From Thermomonas hydrothermalis (GTDB taxonomy: Bacteria > Pseudomonadota > Gammaproteobacteria > Xanthomonadales > Xanthomonadaceae), in NCBI RefSeq assembly GCF_900129205.1, contig NZ_FQUK01000013.1:1-61040 (forward strand): DNA of 61,040 bases. The letters are read 5' to 3'. Position 1 is the stretch's first letter; each line of letters starts with the position of its first letter. The notes below the pieces were generated by a model that had not been told where the DNA came from, did not search any database, and saw only the letters and a list, made by a program, of their open reading frames with translations. The position numbers and the translations under genes are program-made. Shown one piece after another: positions 47,575 through 57,335 of this stretch.

Positions 47575-48450
47575 CTAGGCGGCGCGGGGAACAACCATCG
47601 CATCGGCCACGACAGGGCGGCGCGGCGGCAGCTCGGCCAGCACGCGGCCATCGTGCTCCAGCAACCGCAATGTACCGTCCCACTCCTCCACCAGCGCCGT
47701 CAGGCTTTCCACCCAATCGCCGTCGTTGGCGTAGATGCATCCATCCTGCTGAACCAGCGCCGCGCGATGGATGTGGCCACAGACGATGCCATCAAGGCCG
47801 CGCCGGCGCGCCGCGTCCAGTCCTGCCTGCACGTAGCGGATGATATAGCGCTCCGCCGCACCGCTCTGCGACTTCAGGAAATCGGCCAGCGACCAGTAGC
47901 GCAGCCCCAGCCGGCCGCGCACGGCATTGAGCCACTGGTTGCCGGTGAGCAGGCGGTAGTACAGCCAGTCGCCGATCTTCTCCTGCAGGGATCCGAAGTG
48001 GGTGACCGCATCGAACTCGTCACCGTGCACCACCAGCAGACGCCGGCCATCGGCAGTGACATGGATGGCGCGGCGGCGCACCCGCATCGCCGGCAGCGCC
48101 AGGCCGCAGAGCTGGCGAAGGGGGCGGTCGTGGTTGCCCGGGATGTAGACCAGTTCCGCGCCGGCACGGCGCTGCGCGTGCAGCGCCTCGATCACGCGCT
48201 GGTGGGCCGCCCCCCAGTGCAGCCGCCGCTGCGCGATCCACCACAGATCGACGATGTCGCCAACCAGATAGAGCCGGTCGCAGCGCAGGCTGGCGAGAAA
48301 GTCGGCCAGCGCATCAGCGTGGCAATGGCGCGCACCCAGGTGCACGTCGGAGAGAAAGACCGCACGGCGGCGCACGGCCGGCGCCTGGCGCAGGGCGGCC
48401 GCGGCGAGACGGCCCGCCGGAACACCGTCGCCGGGGCCGTCGGCGTTCAC
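47575..48450 (-). CDS. LpxH-like metallophosphoesterase
   Basis: A 291-residue calcineurin-fold enzyme with all metal motifs: FLSDVHLGARH, VGDIVDLWW, GNHDRPL, VVHGDEFD and CGHIHRA. It belongs to the group annotated as UDP-2,3-diacylglucosamine diphosphatase-like, distinct from the LpxH at 40324. It begins with a GTG directly after the stop of an OlsF-like acyltransferase gene, so a role in membrane lipid turnover is likely but its substrate is unknown. Confidence 0.85.
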   Translation of the reverse strand: MNADGPGDGVPAGRLAAAALRQAPAVRRRAVFLSDVHLGARHCHADALADFLASLRCDRLYLVGDIVDLWWIAQRRLHWGAAHQRVIEALHAQRRAGAELVYIPGNHDRPLRQLCGLALPAMRVRRRAIHVTADGRRLLVVHGDEFDAVTHFGSLQEKIGDWLYYRLLTGNQWLNAVRGRLGLRYWSLADFLKSQSGAAERYIIRYVQAGLDAARRRGLDGIVCGHIHRAALVQQDGCIYANDGDWVESLTALVEEWDGTLRLLEHDGRVLAELPPRRPVVADAMVVPRAA

Positions 48451-50199
48451 CTAGCCCACCGCCTGCGCGGCCGGGGATGGCGTGGCCTCATCACCCAGAT
48501 AGCGCTGCCGTTTCTTCGGACGCATCCGCTGGATATCGACTTCGATCAGCCCATCCACCGCGTCGCTGAAATCGGGATCCACGCCGAAGGCGAGAAAGCG
48601 CGCTCCGCCCGGCTCGCACAGGTCCACATACTGCTTGTAGAGCATCGGCACCTGTACGCCCAGCGCATCCAGCCTGTTCTTCAGCATGCGGAAGGCGGTC
48701 TCGGCATCCGGCGCGGCATCCTCCAACGGCGCGGTTTCGTAGTGGAACGGACGCCGCGGGCGCACCTCGCCGGGCGGGCCGCCATGCCAACGGGCGTAAT
48801 GGGCCACGATCTGCTCGCGCGCCACCGCCGGCAGCGCCGCGCTGATGGACACCGCCCCGAACAGGTAGCGCACCTTTGGGTAGGCACGCAGGTAGGCGCC
48901 AATGCCCTGCCAGAGATAGTCGATGCTGCGGCTGCCCCAATAGGCTGGCACCACGAAGCTGCGCCCCAGCTCCATGCCTTGCGCGATGCGTATCAGTGCA
49001 TCCTCGCCGTAGTCGAACAAGCTGGCGGTGTAGAGACCGCGCAGGCCGTGCGCGGCCAGCACCGGCGCGCCGCGTGCAACGCGGTAGGCGCCGGCGATGC
49101 GGTCGGCAGCGGCATCCCACAGCACGATGTGCTCGTACCAACTATCCCAGGCATCCAGATCCAGCGACCGACCGGTACCTTCCCCGACCGCACGGAAGGT
49201 GGCCTCGCGCAGGCGACCGATCTCGTGCAGCAGTGGCGAGCCCGCCGCCAACGTGCCTACTCGGATCTCCTTGCCATCGCCAGTGCGCCCCAGCAGCCGC
49301 AGCGTGCCCACCTCCGCCCGCACCAGCGCCGGCGCCACCGGCTCGGCCACGGCTTCCACCGCCAGCCGCGGGCCAACCTGCGCATCCTGCCCGACGGACG
49401 GACGCCGTGCGCCTAGCGCATACAGGTCGCGGCGCAGCGTGCGCAGCAGCACGGCATCATCGACGCCAGTCGGCAGCAGGCGTGCCGTGCCAACCCGCAA
49501 CACCACCCGCCGCGTGCGGCGGGCGAACATCTCGCGCGCCAGCAGCGCGGTGCCCGCCGGCTTGAACAGCGCCGACGCCCCGTAGAACAGGGCCGAATTG
49601 CGGGCCTGCACGTGCACCGGCAACACCGGCGCCGCGCAGGCCCGGGCAAACCGCAGGAAGCCGCGCCGCCAGCGCCCGTCGCGGATGCCGCGTGGCCCCA
49701 ACCGCGACACTTCGCCGGCCGGGAACACAATCACGCACTCCTCGCGCGCCAGTGCAGCCTCGATCGCGCGCAGACTGTCCACGGTCGGGCGTCCACCCAG
49801 GATACGCACCGGCAGCAACAGCTCGTCCAGTCCGTCCAGCGCGGTCAGCACATCGTTGGCGACGATGCGCACGTCACGCCGCACCTGCCCCACCAGATCC
49901 AGCAAGGCCAGCGCATCCAGCGCGCCGGAAGGGTGGTTGGCCACCACCAACAGACGGCCGCGGGCGGGAATGCGCGCGCGGTCGGCATCCTCCACCACAT
50001 AGCCGGCGCCGAGATGGCGCATCGCCGCAGCCACGAAGTCGAAGCCGCGCAAATGACGGTTGGCACCGAGGAACGCATCGACCTCGTCAAGCCGCGACCA
50101 GCGCGCGATGCCGCGCAACAGCGGCCGGGCAAGGACGGCGCGTCGGCCGCGGAACCAGTGCGGGAAACGCTGCTGCAGGCGCTGTTCGAGCTGAAGCAT
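48451..50199 (-). CDS. OlsF-like bifunctional acyltransferase
   Basis: A 582-residue protein with two acyltransferase parts. The N-terminal half (about 60-270) is a PlsC/OlsA-type acyltransferase with the H-x-x-x-x-D-type catalytic segment VANHPSGALDAL and FPAGEVSRLG. The C-terminal half (about 300-560) resembles the OlsB/GNAT hemolysin-like domain: LREATFRAVGEGTGRSLDLD, GAYRV and MELGRSFV. This fusion is the arrangement of OlsF, which makes ornithine lipids in one polypeptide. Ornithine as head group is inferred; related N-acyl amino-acid lipids are possible. It is followed without gap by an LpxH-like gene. Confidence 0.83.
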   Translation of the reverse strand: MLQLEQRLQQRFPHWFRGRRAVLARPLLRGIARWSRLDEVDAFLGANRHLRGFDFVAAAMRHLGAGYVVEDADRARIPARGRLLVVANHPSGALDALALLDLVGQVRRDVRIVANDVLTALDGLDELLLPVRILGGRPTVDSLRAIEAALAREECVIVFPAGEVSRLGPRGIRDGRWRRGFLRFARACAAPVLPVHVQARNSALFYGASALFKPAGTALLAREMFARRTRRVVLRVGTARLLPTGVDDAVLLRTLRRDLYALGARRPSVGQDAQVGPRLAVEAVAEPVAPALVRAEVGTLRLLGRTGDGKEIRVGTLAAGSPLLHEIGRLREATFRAVGEGTGRSLDLDAWDSWYEHIVLWDAAADRIAGAYRVARGAPVLAAHGLRGLYTASLFDYGEDALIRIAQGMELGRSFVVPAYWGSRSIDYLWQGIGAYLRAYPKVRYLFGAVSISAALPAVAREQIVAHYARWHGGPPGEVRPRRPFHYETAPLEDAAPDAETAFRMLKNRLDALGVQVPMLYKQYVDLCEPGGARFLAFGVDPDFSDAVDGLIEVDIQRMRPKKRQRYLGDEATPSPAAQAVG

Positions 50200-50406
50200 T
50201 GCAAACGGTCGGTAGCGCAGGCGTTGGCCTGCAACCTACGCATCTGCCGAGACAGCCCGATGGCAGCGTCATGACGGCGCGATGACGCCCGACCGCTTAA
50301 CGTTCGCCCAACACACTGGCCGCCGGAATGGACGCAGGATGCATCTCTGGCCGTGGCGCTGTATCATTCGCGCCCATCTTTTCATCCGCATGCAAGGATA
50401 TAGACG

Positions 50407-51618
50407 ATGTCCAGCTACCTCTTCACGTCCGAATCCGTCTCTGAAGGCCATCCGGACAAAATCGCCGACCAGCTTTCCGATGCGGTGCTGGATGCGATCC
50501 TGGCCCAGGACAAGCACGCCCGCGTGGCCTGCGAGACGCTGGTGAAGACCGGCGCCGCCATCGTCGCCGGCGAAGTCACCACCAGTGCCTGGGTGGACAT
50601 CGAGGAGCTGGCGCGCCGCATCATCAATGGCATCGGCTATGACAATTCCGATGTCGGCTTCGACGGCCATACCTGCGCCATCATCAACATGCTTGGCAAG
50701 CAGTCGCCCGACATCAACCGCGGCGTGGACCGTAAGAAGCCGGAAGATCAGGGCGCTGGCGACCAAGGCCTGATGTTCGGCTATGCCTGCAACGAGGCAC
50801 CGGAGTTCATGCCGGCACCGATCTACTACGCCCATCGTCTGGTCGAGCAGCAGGCCAAGGTTCGCAAGAGCGGCAAGCTGCCGTGGCTGCGCCCGGATGC
50901 CAAGAGCCAGGTCACCCTGCGCTACGAAGATGGCGTCGTCAGCGGCCTGGATGCCGTGGTGCTGTCCACCCAGCATGACCCGGACATCAAGCACAAGGAC
51001 ATCGTCGAGGCGGTGGTCGAGCACATCTTCAAGCCGGTGCTGCCCAAGGCGTGGCTGGCTGCGTTGCCGAAGTCGAAGATGCACATCAACCCGACCGGCA
51101 AGTTCGTGATCGGCGGCCCGGTCGGCGACTGCGGCCTGACCGGCCGCAAGATCATCGTCGACACCTACGGTGGCATGGCCCGCCACGGCGGCGGTGCGTT
51201 CTCCGGTAAGGACCCGTCCAAGGTCGACCGCAGCGCCGCCTATGCCGCCCGCTACGTGGCCAAGAACATCGTCGCCGCCGGCCTGGCCGACAAGTGCGAG
51301 GTGCAGGTCAGCTACGCCATCGGCGTGGCCGAGCCAACCTCGATCTCGGTAACCACCTTCGGCACCGGCAAGGTCAGCGACGAGGTGATCGAGAAGCTGA
51401 TCCGCGCCCACTTCGACCTGCGCCCGTATGCGATCTCCCGCATGCTGGATCTGGAACACCCGATCTACCTGCCGACCGCGACCTACGGCCACTTCGGTCG
51501 CAAGCCGAAGGAGATCAGCTACACCGATGGCGAAGGCAAAAAGCAGAAGGCCACCCTGTTCTCATGGGAGAAGACCGACAAGGCCGAAGCCCTGCGCAAG
51601 GCGGCGAAGCTGAAGTAA
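50407..51618 (+). CDS. metK: S-adenosylmethionine synthetase
   Basis: A 403-residue MetK making SAM from methionine and ATP. Conserved motifs: [14 protein letters not shown] with the catalytic histidine, GFDGHTC, the PPi-binding [16 protein letters not shown] loop and DLRPYAI near the end. AAGGAT lies ten bases before the ATG. The 207-base gap upstream holds a possible -10 (TATCAT, about 50362) but no riboswitch that I recognise. Followed by a strong GC hairpin, a gene remnant and ahcY. Confidence 0.98.
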   Translation: MSSYLFTSESVSEGHPDKIADQLSDAVLDAILAQDKHARVACETLVKTGAAIVAGEVTTSAWVDIEELARRIINGIGYDNSDVGFDGHTCAIINMLGKQSPDINRGVDRKKPEDQGAGDQGLMFGYACNEAPEFMPAPIYYAHRLVEQQAKVRKSGKLPWLRPDAKSQVTLRYEDGVVSGLDAVVLSTQHDPDIKHKDIVEAVVEHIFKPVLPKAWLAALPKSKMHINPTGKFVIGGPVGDCGLTGRKIIVDTYGGMARHGGGAFSGKDPSKVDRSAAYAARYVAKNIVAAGLADKCEVQVSYAIGVAEPTSISVTTFGTGKVSDEVIEKLIRAHFDLRPYAISRMLDLEHPIYLPTATYGHFGRKPKEISYTDGEGKKQKATLFSWEKTDKAEALRKAAKLK

Positions 51619-51645
51619 GCCGTACCACAAACGCAGCAACACCCG

Positions 51646-51671
51646 GACGGGCCGCAGCGATGCGGCCCGTC
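51646..51671. terminator. 11-bp hairpin after metK
   Basis: GACGGGCCGCA pairs perfectly with TGCGGCCCGTC around a GCGA tetraloop, 28 bases after the metK stop. No T-tract. Confidence 0.6.
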
Positions 51672-51700
51672 TGCGCAAGTCACATCGACGCTTCATCGGT

Positions 51701-51835
51701 CGCATCACCGCCATACAGAATCCGGCGTTCTACCGGCAGGACAGTGCGGCCCAGCAGCATGCCAACGCCGACTTGGCGGCGCTACAGGCCGCGCTGGATG
51801 CCGCCTACGCCCGCTGGGAAGCACTGGAAGGCTGA
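51701..51835 (+). pseudogene. Remnant of an ABC-F ATPase C-terminus (Uup-like)
   Basis: An open reading of about 44 codons ending in TGA reads ITAIQNPAFYRQD, then ADLAALQAALDAAYARWEALEG. This matches the coiled C-terminal end typical of Uup-type ABC-F proteins (…DFYRQD… LQAELDAAYARWEALE). There is no start codon and no ABC domain upstream; metK takes its place. I read it as the tail of a deleted or displaced gene. Confidence 0.65.
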
Positions 51836-51867
51836 CCCGCAGTGCGCCACCCGCCTCGCAGCCGGTT

Positions 51868-51873
51868 TACAAT
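51868..51873 (+). promoter_or_regulatory. -10 box for ahcY
   Basis: TACAAT, placed so that transcription starts at about 51880, at the first base of the SAH riboswitch. Confidence 0.6.
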
Positions 51874-51880
51874 GCCAAGG

Positions 51881-51942
51881 CCGAGGGGCGCTGCGATCGT
51901 GTTTTCGCGACCAGGCTCGGCTTTCCAAACAACGGCGCCCGT
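51881..51942 (+). promoter_or_regulatory. SAH riboswitch upstream of ahcY
   Basis: The conserved blocks of the S-adenosylhomocysteine riboswitch appear in order: CCGAGGGGCGCTGCGA, CCAGGCTCGG and AACGGCGCCC. CCGAG (51881) can pair with CTCGG (51916), and GGGCGC (51886) with GCGCCC (51935). The usual GAGCGC/GCGCTC pair is changed on both sides, which supports a real helix. This class turns on SAH-recycling genes when SAH builds up. The ahcY ribosome-binding site (GGAAGG) lies about 25 bases downstream. Confidence 0.9.
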
Positions 51943-51977
51943 GACTGCATTCCCACTGCCCTCACGGAAGGTTCGCC

Positions 51978-53420
<1,443 letters not shown>

Positions 53421-53441
53421 GCACGTCTCCTCCTGGATGTC

Positions 53442-53469
53442 ACAACGGGCGCCGCAAGGCGCCCGTTGT
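53442..53469. terminator. 12-bp hairpin between ahcY and a convergent gene
   Basis: ACAACGGGCGCC pairs perfectly with GGCGCCCGTTGT around a GCAA tetraloop, between the ahcY stop and the stop of a GGDEF gene. No T-tract. Confidence 0.65.
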
Positions 53470-53485
53470 CCGTTCAGGGCAACCG

Positions 53486-54625
53486 TCAGTCCGGCTGATC
53501 CGCGCAGACCACCACATCGCGCCCGGCCGCCTTGGCGCGGTAGAGCCCGACATCGGCCGCCCGGTAGAGCGCCTCTCCCGTCTGGTGCCGGGCAGGATCG
53601 AACGCGACCGCACCGATGCTGACACTGCTATTCAAGCCAACCCCTGACAGCTGCAATGGCACGGCCGACCAGGCCGCGCGGAAGGCATCGGCCCGACGCA
53701 TCACCACGTCTAGCGGCTGGCGAACCAGCACTCCGAACTCTTCCCCGCCCAGGCGGGCCACCAGCGCCTGACCGGCATCAGGGAACGCTGCCTGCAGGCG
53801 CTGCGCGAACATGATCAGGCAGTCATCTCCAATGCCGTGCCCATACCGGTCGTTGATGGCTTTGAAGTGATCCAGATCCAGCAGCAGCATGACCAGCGGC
53901 GTCCCCTCGGCACGCGCCTGCCGGCAACGATGCGTCAGCACTGTGGAAAACCTGCGCCGATTGGCAATGCCGGTCAACCCGTCACGCCAGCTTTGCTGCT
54001 CAAACAGATCGCGCTGGCGTCGCAACTCATCCTCCAGATCGAGCCGTTGCCGATACTCGGCATGGCTTCGATACAACGCCAGACTCACGTAAAGCAGGTA
54101 CAAACAGCTCACCGCCACCAGCTCGAACCGCGAGCCGTTGACGATCAATGCCCCCAGCGTGGGCAGGTAGAGCAGCCCCAGCGCGATGAATGCCTCACGC
54201 AGGCGCATCGGAAAGTTGTGGGCAAAGGCGGTGGCAAATGCATAGGAGCTGATCGCAGCGACCGTGCGTGCACTTTCATTGGGCGTGGTCAGCAGCAGCC
54301 ACGACACCGCCCCCGCCCACAGGGCGCAGTTGCCCAACAGCACGGCCCAGATCCAGTTCAGGCGTTGCCGCACCGCACGCTCGGACGCATCATCCGGCAA
54401 GCCTTTGACCAGAAAACGCAGCAGGTTGACCAGCACAAACGCCAGCCCCAGCAGCAGGAACGTGTCCCGCGCCTGCGTCCACAGCCCGCTGGCTGTGCCT
54501 GCAAGCCCCCACAGCAGGACATAAAACGGCCCACCCAGGCGAAACCGCTGCAGGGTCTCGCGCAGCTCCTGCTGCAAGCGCGGCGAGGCGCGCTGCAGAT
54601 CCGCCGCGTGCGGGCCTTCGGTCAT
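53486..54625 (-). CDS. Membrane diguanylate cyclase
   Basis: A 379-residue GGDEF protein with about six transmembrane helices (30-180) followed by a coiled segment and a GGDEF domain (about 205-375). The active site GGEEF is canonical, with DGLTGIANRRRF and LLDLDHFKAINDRYGH. It should make c-di-GMP from GTP. The ATG at 54625 is chosen because AAGGGGGG lies just upstream and the membrane part begins soon after; the open frame extends 39 codons further without support. It diverges from metF. Confidence 0.92.
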   Translation of the reverse strand: MTEGPHAADLQRASPRLQQELRETLQRFRLGGPFYVLLWGLAGTASGLWTQARDTFLLLGLAFVLVNLLRFLVKGLPDDASERAVRQRLNWIWAVLLGNCALWAGAVSWLLLTTPNESARTVAAISSYAFATAFAHNFPMRLREAFIALGLLYLPTLGALIVNGSRFELVAVSCLYLLYVSLALYRSHAEYRQRLDLEDELRRQRDLFEQQSWRDGLTGIANRRRFSTVLTHRCRQARAEGTPLVMLLLDLDHFKAINDRYGHGIGDDCLIMFAQRLQAAFPDAGQALVARLGGEEFGVLVRQPLDVVMRRADAFRAAWSAVPLQLSGVGLNSSVSIGAVAFDPARHQTGEALYRAADVGLYRAKAAGRDVVVCADQPD

Positions 54626-54748
54626 GGGTGCCCCCCTTACTTGATGCGCGGCCGGCCATCTGTCGCCAACGGGAATCGCGTGCTCGGAGATTCCTCGGCG
54701 GCCACCATGCGGCTGGCAGAACGGGCCGTCAAGTGCCGACATAAAACA

Positions 54749-54766
54749 TCTTCATCTTGATGAAGA
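54749..54766. promoter_or_regulatory. Palindromic operator upstream of metF
   Basis: TCTTCATC-TT-GATGAAGA is an 18-bp sequence with perfect eight-base arms, in an AT-rich patch 40 bases before metF. It looks like a dimeric repressor site. ArsR-type SahR regulators of SAM-cycle genes in Proteobacteria are candidates, which I infer from target type and not from a confirmed motif. Confidence 0.5.
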
Positions 54767-54805
54767 GATATGTAAAATGGAGCATTCTGACCCAGCAGGC
54801 GTCCC

Positions 54806-55630
54806 ATGCAGCCGATCAGCTTCGAGTTCTACCCACCCAAAACCGACGAACAGCGTGCGCAGTTCGATCGGACCGTACGCAAGCTGAAGGCCTATGGCCC
54901 GGAGTTCATGTCGGTGACCTTCGGCGCCGGTGGATCCACCTTGAGCCATACCCCGGAAACGGTGCAGCGGCTGCGCAGCCTCCATGGTGTAGCCGGGGCG
55001 CCGCACATCACCTGCGTCGGCGGCAGCCGGGAGGAAATCCGCACCCTGCTCAAGCGATACCGTGCGCTGGGCTGCGACCGCATCGTCGCCCTGCGTGGAG
55101 ACCTGCCCTCGGGAATGGCGCGCAGCGGCGATCTGCGCTACGCCCGTGATCTGGTGGCGTTGATCCGGGAAGAACATGGCGAACATTTCCACATCGAGGT
55201 CGCCGCCTATCCGGAAGTGCATCCGCAAGCAGACGACGCCCAGACCGACCTGCGTCATTTCAAGGCCAAGGTCGAGGCCGGCGCCAACAGTGCAATCACC
55301 CAGTATTTCTACAACGCCGACGCGTACTTCCAGTTCGTCGAGGACGCGCGCCGGCTGGGCGTGACCATCCCGATCGTGCCGGGCATCATGCCGATCTCCA
55401 ACTTCTCGCAACTGCGCCGATTCTCGGCCGCCTGCGGGGCAGATATCCCGCGCTGGATCGAACGCCGCATGGCCGGCTTTGGTACTGACGACGACGGCAT
55501 CCGGGCATTTGCCGCTGACTTGGTCGCGGCGATGTGCCGCCGCCTGCTGGATGGCGGTGCACCGGGGCTGCACTTCTACACCCTCAATCTGGCACGCCCG
55601 GTGCAGGCGGTGCTGCAACGGCTGAGCTGA
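54806..55630 (+). CDS. metF: Methylenetetrahydrofolate reductase
   Basis: A 274-residue FAD enzyme that makes 5-methyltetrahydrofolate for methionine synthesis. SFEFYPPKT (5-13) at the start, FMSVTFGAGGST, and QYFYNADAYFQF are family signatures; the catalytic glutamate is in FEFYPP. Slightly shorter than E. coli MetF (296). A palindromic operator lies upstream, and ahcY and metK are the nearest genes in the same pathway. The following small gene starts 18 bases after its stop. Confidence 0.96.
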   Translation: MQPISFEFYPPKTDEQRAQFDRTVRKLKAYGPEFMSVTFGAGGSTLSHTPETVQRLRSLHGVAGAPHITCVGGSREEIRTLLKRYRALGCDRIVALRGDLPSGMARSGDLRYARDLVALIREEHGEHFHIEVAAYPEVHPQADDAQTDLRHFKAKVEAGANSAITQYFYNADAYFQFVEDARRLGVTIPIVPGIMPISNFSQLRRFSAACGADIPRWIERRMAGFGTDDDGIRAFAADLVAAMCRRLLDGGAPGLHFYTLNLARPVQAVLQRLS

Positions 55631-55647
55631 GCGCATACTCTGCGCCC

Positions 55648-56139
55648 ATGCCGCGCGCCGTTCTTATCGCTTGCTTGCTGTTTACTGCGTTACCTGCATC
55701 CGCGCAGGTGCGCCAGTGCATCGCTGCCGACGGCAGCCGGCTCTACACCGATCGCGCCTGCGCCGATCTCAATGCAACGCACGCACCGCCGGCACCACCC
55801 AGCAGCGGCGCCCGCCTCGCAAGCCGCCAAACCGGCTGCGCACGCACCCTGCAAGATCTCATCCTGGCGCTGGAACAGGCCCTGCAAAGTGGCGATGTCA
55901 ACCGGCTGGCGGGCCTCTACGACTGGGCCGGACTGGGCGGTGCCGCCGCCAATGCCACCCTGGACCGACTGCAGCGCATCGCCGCAAGATCCGTGCTCGC
56001 AATCCAAGCCGAATCCGATGCCACCAGCGGCACCATCACCGGCCTTCGCATCGATCAGGTGGACACCGATACAGCGCATCCACGCAACGTCCACGTGGGG
56101 GTACGCCGGCGCTTGGGCTGCCTGTGGCTGACCCCGTAA
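55648..56139 (+). CDS. Secreted protein of unknown function, DUF4124-like N-terminus
   Basis: A 163-residue protein with a signal peptide (about 1-19, SAQ). The next segment VRQCIAADGSRLYTDRAC resembles the DUF4124 motif (a cysteine, then 'G...YTD..C') common in small exported proteobacterial proteins. The rest is alanine-rich and contains two more cysteines. No function is known. A CATACT eight bases before its ATG could be its own -10, or it could ride on the metF transcript. Confidence 0.7.
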   Translation: MPRAVLIACLLFTALPASAQVRQCIAADGSRLYTDRACADLNATHAPPAPPSSGARLASRQTGCARTLQDLILALEQALQSGDVNRLAGLYDWAGLGGAAANATLDRLQRIAARSVLAIQAESDATSGTITGLRIDQVDTDTAHPRNVHVGVRRRLGCLWLTP

Positions 56140-56160
56140 TGTCGCGTTGACGGGGGGCGC

Positions 56161-57267
56161 TCAACGCAGGCGCACCATCCAGCCATGGGTATCGGCCACC
56201 CGACCATACTGGATGTCGGTGAGTGCCTGCCGGATCGCCAGTGTCACCGGGCCGATCGGCGCATCGGGATCGCCCACGGCCAGATCCTTGCCCTTGAGCT
56301 GACCGATCGGCGTGACCACCGCCGCGGTGCCGCAGGCAAACACCTCACTGATCGCCCCCGAGCTCACCCCTTCGATCCATTCGTCGATCGCCACGCGGCG
56401 TTCCTCGACCGGCATTCCACGTTCCCGTGCCAGCTGCAGGATGCTGTCGCGGGTCACGCCTTCCAAAATGCTGCCGGACAGCGCGGGGGTGACCAGCCGA
56501 CCGTCGCGATAGACCAAGAACACGTTCATGCCGCCCAACTCTTCCAGATAGCGGCCCTCGACCGGATCGAGAAACAGCACCTGCGAGCAACCGTTCGCAT
56601 ACGCCTCCTGCTGCGGCAGCAGAGACGCAGCGTAGTTGCCACCACACTTGGCAGCCCCGGTGCCGCCCTTGGCCGCACGCGCATACTCACGCGACAGCCA
56701 GATCGAGACCGGTGCCAGCCCTTTGGCGAAATAGGCACCGGCAGGACTTGCGATCACGTAATAGCCAGCCGCACGCGCCGGCCGCACCCCCAGGAAGGCT
56801 TCGGTGGCGATCATGAACGGACGCAGATACAAGCTGCTCTCCGGTGCCGACGGCACCCAGCCATGATCGATCGCAATCAGCTGGCGCAGCGACTCGAGAA
56901 ACAGCGCCTCGGGCAACTGCGGCATCGCCAGCCTCGCGGCCGAGCGCTGCAAGCGGCGCGCATTGGCCTCCGGCCGGAAGGTCCAGATCGAGCCGTCGGC
57001 ATGTCGGTAGGCCTTGATGCCCTCGAAGATTTCCTGCCCGTAATGCAGCACCGCTGCAGCCGGATCCAGCGCCAGCGGCCCATACGCCCGCACCTGGGCA
57101 TCGTGCCAGCCGCGCTCGGCATCCCACTGGATCGCCACCATGTGATCGGTGAAGTAGCGTCCGAACCCCAGCTCACCGGCCAGGATGCGGTCACGCTCGG
57201 CCTCGCTGCGTGCGTGATCGGACGGGATGACACGAAACGCCAACGACGCATCAGCAGCAAGGGACAT
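56161..57267 (-). CDS. ilvE: Branched-chain amino acid aminotransferase
   Basis: A 368-residue class IV aminotransferase of the long BCAT2-like group, final step of valine, leucine and isoleucine synthesis. The N-terminal [26 protein letters not shown] lysine in [10 protein letters not shown] and [13 protein letters not shown] are characteristic. A GGAG site precedes the ATG. It is convergent with the DUF4124-like gene and lies downstream of, but apart from, the histidine-kinase gene on the same strand. Confidence 0.95.
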   Translation of the reverse strand: MSLAADASLAFRVIPSDHARSEAERDRILAGELGFGRYFTDHMVAIQWDAERGWHDAQVRAYGPLALDPAAAVLHYGQEIFEGIKAYRHADGSIWTFRPEANARRLQRSAARLAMPQLPEALFLESLRQLIAIDHGWVPSAPESSLYLRPFMIATEAFLGVRPARAAGYYVIASPAGAYFAKGLAPVSIWLSREYARAAKGGTGAAKCGGNYAASLLPQQEAYANGCSQVLFLDPVEGRYLEELGGMNVFLVYRDGRLVTPALSGSILEGVTRDSILQLARERGMPVEERRVAIDEWIEGVSSGAISEVFACGTAAVVTPIGQLKGKDLAVGDPDAPIGPVTLAIRQALTDIQYGRVADTHGWMVRLR

Positions 57268-57335
57268 GCGGCTCTCCAGTCAACCGAAAGGCCTATTATG
57301 CCGCGCCACTCCAGTCCCCTGCTCAATCGCGCGTA

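Noticed and set aside
50200-50406. A possible riboswitch before metK
   Set aside because: I looked for S-box, SAM-II and SAH blocks and found none; only a weak -10 and a ribosome-binding site are visible.
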